A stretch of 12,980 nucleotides of DNA from positions 1 to 12,980 of the forward strand of contig JAHEXM010000008.1 of the NCBI GenBank assembly GCA_023252115.1, written 5' to 3'. The position numbers and the translations under genes were made by a program. Positions 9,927 to 12,980 of this stretch are shown here, one piece after another. The notes below the pieces were generated by a model that was given only the letters and a program-made list of their open reading frames with translations, was not told the DNA's origin and did no database searches. Within the stretch, counting starts at the first letter, position 1; each line of letters starts with the position of its first letter. The DNA comes from Micrococcales bacterium (GTDB lineage: Bacteria > Actinomycetota > Actinomycetes > S36-B12 > UBA10799).

Positions 9927-12203
9927 CTACTTCTTGCCTTTGAAAGTCACCGAGGCCGTTGGGCTACTGCCGACACCGTTGACTGCCACGACCTGCAGAA
10001 CGTAGAGCTTCTTTGTCAGCCCCTTGATGCCAATCGTTTGCCGACTTGCAGGGATAGCAATCCAGGCCTTCTTGTTCACCTTTGCCGGCAGAGCCCACCG
10101 ATAGCGGTAACCCGTGATGGCGCTGCCACCGCTACTGCCAACCCGTAACGACACGGTGGCCTTACCTTTCTTTGCGGTTTTTACCGACGGACTCACTGAA
10201 CCAGGAGCCGTCGGCGGCGTCTGCGCAGCTATCGGTGTATAGGCGGCTGATATTGCTGGGTCGCCAATTCCGGCTGCGTTGGTAGCGGTGACGCTGAATG
10301 TGTAGCTGGTGCCGTTGGTGAGTCCGGTGACGGTGCAGGAGGTGTCGGTTGCTGGTGATGGTGTGCAGCCAGCACTTGTCGGCGTTGAGGTGACTGTGTA
10401 ACCGGTGATCGGCGAGCCGTTTGCCGACGCAGCCGTCCAGCTGATCAGCGCAGTGGAATCAGCCGGTGTGCTTGGCACGGTAACTGACGTTGGTGCACTC
10501 GGCACTGCAACGGGTGTGTAAGCGGCAGAGGTTGCTGGATTTCCGGTGCCAGCTGCACTAGTGGCGGTGACGCTAAACGTGTAACTGGTGCCGTTGGTGA
10601 GTCCTGTCACGGTGCAGGAGGTGTCGGTTGCTGGTGATGGTGCGCAGCCAGCACTCGCCGGGGTTGAGGTGACGGTGTATCCGGTGATAGCGGATCCATT
10701 GTTGGCTGGCGCGGTCCAGGTCAGTGCCACCTGTCCGTCCCCGGGAGTGCCGAGAAAACCCGTCGGCGGCGACGGTGCCGAGGCGGAAGTGAACGCACTG
10801 ACCCCAGCAGGAGTGCCAAGGCCAGTGGGGCCGTCGTATCCGACTGCTGCGGTGCAGATAATTGATCCTGCGCAGGTTCCATTGCTGCCTGTTGTTACGT
10901 CATTGAGGTTGGCAGTGTGAGAGTAGGGAAAGCTCGCAGGACTTGAGCCTGTGGCAGGCGTCCCGGCTAACGCATAGACCGCGGCAATAATCGGTGCCGA
11001 GACGGAAGTGCCGGTTGCGCTGTAGTAGTTGCCGACGTTGCTGGCACCGTCGTATGACACGTAGGTGTAGACGCCGACTCCACCGGCAATTGCTGAAACG
11101 TCAGATTCGACTCGATTTGAGCACACCGAGTCTGTTTGCCATACCGGCTTTGTCTGGGCTCCGGAACAACCTGAGCCGGTTCCACTCCAGGCTGATTCGG
11201 TCCAGCCGCGGCTAGAGCCATCGGCAGCTAGAACCGTTCCACCCACTGCTGTAACGCTCGACAAGATTGCTGGCCATTTGGCTCCGCCCGCGTACGCATG
11301 ATCGCCCGAAGAAACAGTCACCACCGTTCCGGGGGATGAGAATCTGGCATTTTCGGACGCCGAGCCAGCGTAGCCACCACTGGACTCATAGGAATTGGAT
11401 ACGAACTTGGCGCCTTGTGTGATCGCTTGTGCCACAGCAATTGAAAGATCGGAGGATGCAGCCGAACTTGCTTCCACGAGCAGAATCTTGCAGTTCGGGC
11501 AAACGGCCGACACCATGTCGACATCAAGTGCGATTTCTTGCGACCACCCGACACTGGCCGCTGGATAGCTAGTGCCACCGTTCTGGTTGATTTTGGTGAA
11601 ACATCCGTTAGATGTCGTGCAAGCGCCCAGCCCAAATCTGGTTCGGTAAGTGGCCAGATCTGACTCAACTGTCGGGTCGTCGTATGCGTCAACGATTGCA
11701 ACGGTTTGACCTGCACCCGAGCCCGTTGGAAGCTGATAAGCGCTCGCAAGATCGGTTGGTGTGTATGGGGTCGTCACAGCTGATGTGACCGCATCGGCTG
11801 GCGCTACCGTCGGTCGCGACTCCACTAAGCACCGAACTGAAGTACTTGATGAATCCGGGCACGCAGGTTTGCCGGGGGGCAGGGCGTCTTGCTCGGCGAT
11901 AGTCGGGGTGATCCGCTTCGGGGTGGGCGGCACGGCATGAGCCAGTGTTGCGTTGGTGTTCGAACGTTTGGTCGCGGCGGACGGCGTAGGCGCCGATTGG
12001 TGGGGAGGCGTGGGCGTCGCTGCAGCGTCGGCAATTTGCGGCGCCGCCGATTGATTCATCTCATGAGTTGCGTCCGGACTGGCAACAACGAATGCGGCCA
12101 GCGCAACCACTGTTAATGCAAGGGATCCCGCGAACCATCGGCGGGGCAACCTTCCGGTTGCAGCGCCTGACTGAAGGCGCCGGGAATTTCGCCGCCGCAG
12201 CAT
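9927..12203 (-). CDS. Exported sedolisin-family (S53) peptidase with two FN3 domains
   Basis: This 758-residue protein begins with an Arg-rich stretch and a hydrophobic segment (about 21-42, signal peptide or anchor). An Ala/Pro/Thr-rich region follows to about 140. The catalytic domain (about 147-470) has the sedolisin residues: E223 and D227 in SQEIALDVD, D301 in VTVSSGD, and nucleophile S400 in TGTSVSAP. The calcium-site-like GYDGPTGLGTP follows at 455-465. Sedolisins are serine-carboxyl endopeptidases, often active at acidic pH. No typical sedolisin propeptide is recognisable before the catalytic domain. Two FN3 domains (about 477-565 and 569-658) and a C-terminal module (663-758) follow. 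Many Cys suggest disulfides and an extracellular location. The ATG at 12203 has no well-placed ribosome site; an in-frame TGA lies 10 codons upstream. The gene ends with tandem TAG TAA and converges on rbpA. Confidence 0.88.
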   Translation of the reverse strand: MLRRRNSRRLQSGAATGRLPRRWFAGSLALTVVALAAFVVASPDATHEMNQSAAPQIADAAATPTPPHQSAPTPSAATKRSNTNATLAHAVPPTPKRITPTIAEQDALPPGKPACPDSSSTSVRCLVESRPTVAPADAVTSAVTTPYTPTDLASAYQLPTGSGAGQTVAIVDAYDDPTVESDLATYRTRFGLGACTTSNGCFTKINQNGGTSYPAASVGWSQEIALDVDMVSAVCPNCKILLVEASSAASSDLSIAVAQAITQGAKFVSNSYESSGGYAGSASENARFSSPGTVVTVSSGDHAYAGGAKWPAILSSVTAVGGTVLAADGSSRGWTESAWSGTGSGCSGAQTKPVWQTDSVCSNRVESDVSAIAGGVGVYTYVSYDGASNVGNYYSATGTSVSAPIIAAVYALAGTPATGSSPASFPYSHTANLNDVTTGSNGTCAGSIICTAAVGYDGPTGLGTPAGVSAFTSASAPSPPTGFLGTPGDGQVALTWTAPANNGSAITGYTVTSTPASAGCAPSPATDTSCTVTGLTNGTSYTFSVTATSAAGTGNPATSAAYTPVAVPSAPTSVTVPSTPADSTALISWTAASANGSPITGYTVTSTPTSAGCTPSPATDTSCTVTGLTNGTSYTFSVTATNAAGIGDPAISAAYTPIAAQTPPTAPGSVSPSVKTAKKGKATVSLRVGSSGGSAITGYRYRWALPAKVNKKAWIAIPASRQTIGIKGLTKKLYVLQVVAVNGVGSSPTASVTFKGKK
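9930..10217 (-). other. C-terminal module ending VTFKGKK in the S53 peptidase
   Basis: Residues 663-758 form an FN3-like but divergent module with GGSAITGYRYRWAL, a conserved Trp (AW), KGLTKKLYVLQVVAVN and the final VTFKGKK. The same module ends the neighbouring partial gene, with about 51 of 95 positions identical by hand alignment and one gap. It may be a cell-surface attachment or export module, but no such function is established here. Confidence 0.75.
10233..10418 (-). repeat. Second FN3 repeat core in the S53 peptidase gene
   Basis: Residues 596-657 repeat residues 503-564 with 55 of 62 identical and a period of exactly 93 residues (279 bases). The DNA is also very similar over this stretch. 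It is the copy nearer the C-terminus and includes GYTVTSTP, DTSCTVTGLTNGTSYTF and AAYTP. This indicates duplication within the gene or ongoing homogenisation. Confidence 0.9.
10512..10697 (-). repeat. First FN3 repeat core in the S53 peptidase gene
   Basis: This is the upstream copy of the pair (residues 503-564). Its fibronectin type III signature is the W-T/S-A start, GxxITGYxV, and TGLTNGTSYTFSVTA. Differences from the second copy are seven substitutions with no gaps. Confidence 0.9.
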
Positions 12204-12306
12204 GCTTCCAGTGTGTCCTCGATCACCAGATCAATCGATGCTTGCGCTTCGGCGTTGGGCCAAACGAGAACGTGCCTTGAGCACCAGTGTCGCCAGCGGA
12301 TAGTGG

Positions 12307-12980
12307 CTATTTCTTGCCGGTGAAAGTCACGGTGGCCACTGGGCTATAGCCGACGCTGTTCACTTCAACGAGTTGGAAGACGTACACCTTGCCTTTGGAG
12401 AGACCGCGTAGAGCCAGATTAGTGTGCGCAGCCGAAATCGTGGTCCAACTCTTTCTGTTGATACGTCCTCGGAGAGCCCAGCGGTAGCGGTAAGACACGA
12501 TGGCGCTGCCGCCGTTGGTGCCCACACTGAGCCCGACTCTGGCCTTTCCGTGCTTAAGCGCCTGAACGACTAAACCCGCCCGACCCGGCGCAACCGGTTG
12601 TGCTGCTGGCACGATCGCGTTCGATGATGAACTCGGAATGCCGCCACCGTTGGCGTTAGCTGCTGACACCTCGAAGGTATACGCAATGCCTGGAGTCAAC
12701 CCAGCAACAGTGCAACTGGTGGCTGGCGATACTGCAGTACAAGTTGCGCCTCCTGGACTTGCTGTCACGGTGTACTGGGTGATGGCCGATCCATTCGACG
12801 CTGGCACACTCCAACTCACGATTGCAGAGGTCGTACCGGGAGTTGCCGACAAGATGACTGGCGAATCGGGAACGGCAGCCGGCGTCCCAATGGTCGAGGC
12901 GTTGCTAAGCCCACTGGTTCCGACGTCATTAGTGGCTGACACTCTAAATGTGTAGGCAGTGCCATTGGTTAGTCCCGTGA
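12307..12980 (-). CDS. Exported-type protein with FN3 repeats, partial (N-terminus beyond the window)
   Basis: The frame is open from the window edge at 12980 to TAG at 12309-12307. A GTG at 12942 would fall inside an FN3 domain, because the codons upstream of it read TGLTNGTAYTF, a standard FN3 strand. The gene therefore continues past the window. The visible parts are the end of one FN3 domain, a full FN3 domain (about 12600-12870), and a C-terminal module (12310-12597) like that of the S53 peptidase, ending VTFTGKK. No catalytic domain is visible, and the upstream part could be a peptidase, an adhesin or another secreted protein. It lies in tandem with the peptidase gene, 103 bases upstream on the same strand. 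That gap shows no clear terminator or promoter, so the two may be co-transcribed and could descend from a duplication. Confidence 0.85.
   Translation of the reverse strand, partial: TGLTNGTAYTFRVSATNDVGTSGLSNASTIGTPAAVPDSPVILSATPGTTSAIVSWSVPASNGSAITQYTVTASPGGATCTAVSPATSCTVAGLTPGIAYTFEVSAANANGGGIPSSSSNAIVPAAQPVAPGRAGLVVQALKHGKARVGLSVGTNGGSAIVSYRYRWALRGRINRKSWTTISAAHTNLALRGLSKGKVYVFQLVEVNSVGYSPVATVTFTGKK
12310..12597 (-). other. C-terminal module ending VTFTGKK in the partial FN3 protein
   Basis: This 96-residue copy of the module also found at 9930-10217 contains GGSAIVSYRYRWAL, SWTTI, RGLSKGKVYVFQ and a terminal VTFTGKK directly before the stop. The invariant stretch SYRYRWAL/GYRYRWAL and the identical Gly-Lys-Lys end are the clearest shared points. 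Confidence 0.75.

Noticed and set aside
10588..10920. 110-residue plus-strand open frame over the FN3 region, and the similar one at 12638-12955
   Set aside because: Both are antisense shadows of FN3 coding repeats. They share composition only because the repeats do.
12113..12306. Second minus-strand frame overlapping the peptidase start, reading protein-like (WPNAEAQASIDLVIEDTLE)
   Set aside because: It has no ATG. The only plausible GTG would give a peptide of roughly 40 residues ending at 12113, with no ribosome site. The overlapping peptidase N-terminus with its membrane segment is a better gene. It could be a decayed remnant, but that cannot be shown.

Overview
The window comes from an actinomycete-type chromosome (Actinomycetota) of moderately high G+C content by eye. 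Three things support this: a WhiA gene, an RbpA of the zinc-binding type, and the gene order uvrA–Rieske–uvrC–rapZ–yvcK–whiA–gap–pgk–tpiA–secG–rbpA, a conserved actinobacterial neighbourhood. The genus cannot be named from this sequence.

Layout. Positions 1-156 hold the last 51 codons of uvrA. They overlap by 4 bases (ATGA) a Tat-exported Rieske 2Fe-2S lipoprotein gene (153-632). A small secreted SGNH hydrolase lies in the opposite direction (655-1281, minus), interrupting the otherwise co-directional cluster. A short divergent control region (1282-1365) carries a plausible leaderless promoter for uvrC and, on the other strand, a pair of competing hairpins just before the hydrolase start. From 1366 to 9923 everything reads on the plus strand: uvrC, rapZ and yvcK tightly packed, then whiA, then the lower-glycolysis set gap-pgk-tpiA linked by 4-base overlaps, then secG and rbpA. 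From 9927 to the window end two minus-strand genes encode exported proteins. One is a sedolisin (S53) peptidase with fibronectin type III repeats. The other is a protein cut by the window edge, with FN3 repeats and the same C-terminal module.

The most notable observation is in gap. The GAPDH reading frame is interrupted at codon 278 by an in-frame TAA (7066-7068), where the family normally has a glutamate. The remaining 56 codons, including the conserved WYDNEWGYS segment, continue undisturbed in the same frame to a TGA that overlaps the pgk start by 4 bases. This is a fresh nonsense mutation, a sequencing or assembly error, or, less likely, a programmed event. It also creates a trap for pgk, whose open frame can be extended far upstream to 7110 although the real start is the GTG at 7236.

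No tRNA, rRNA, CRISPR array, insertion sequence or phage gene was seen. I found no convincing new multi-gene system. The candidates for follow-up are the broken gap frame, the leader of the SGNH gene, the GACAC site ahead of whiA, and the shared C-terminal module of the two exported proteins.
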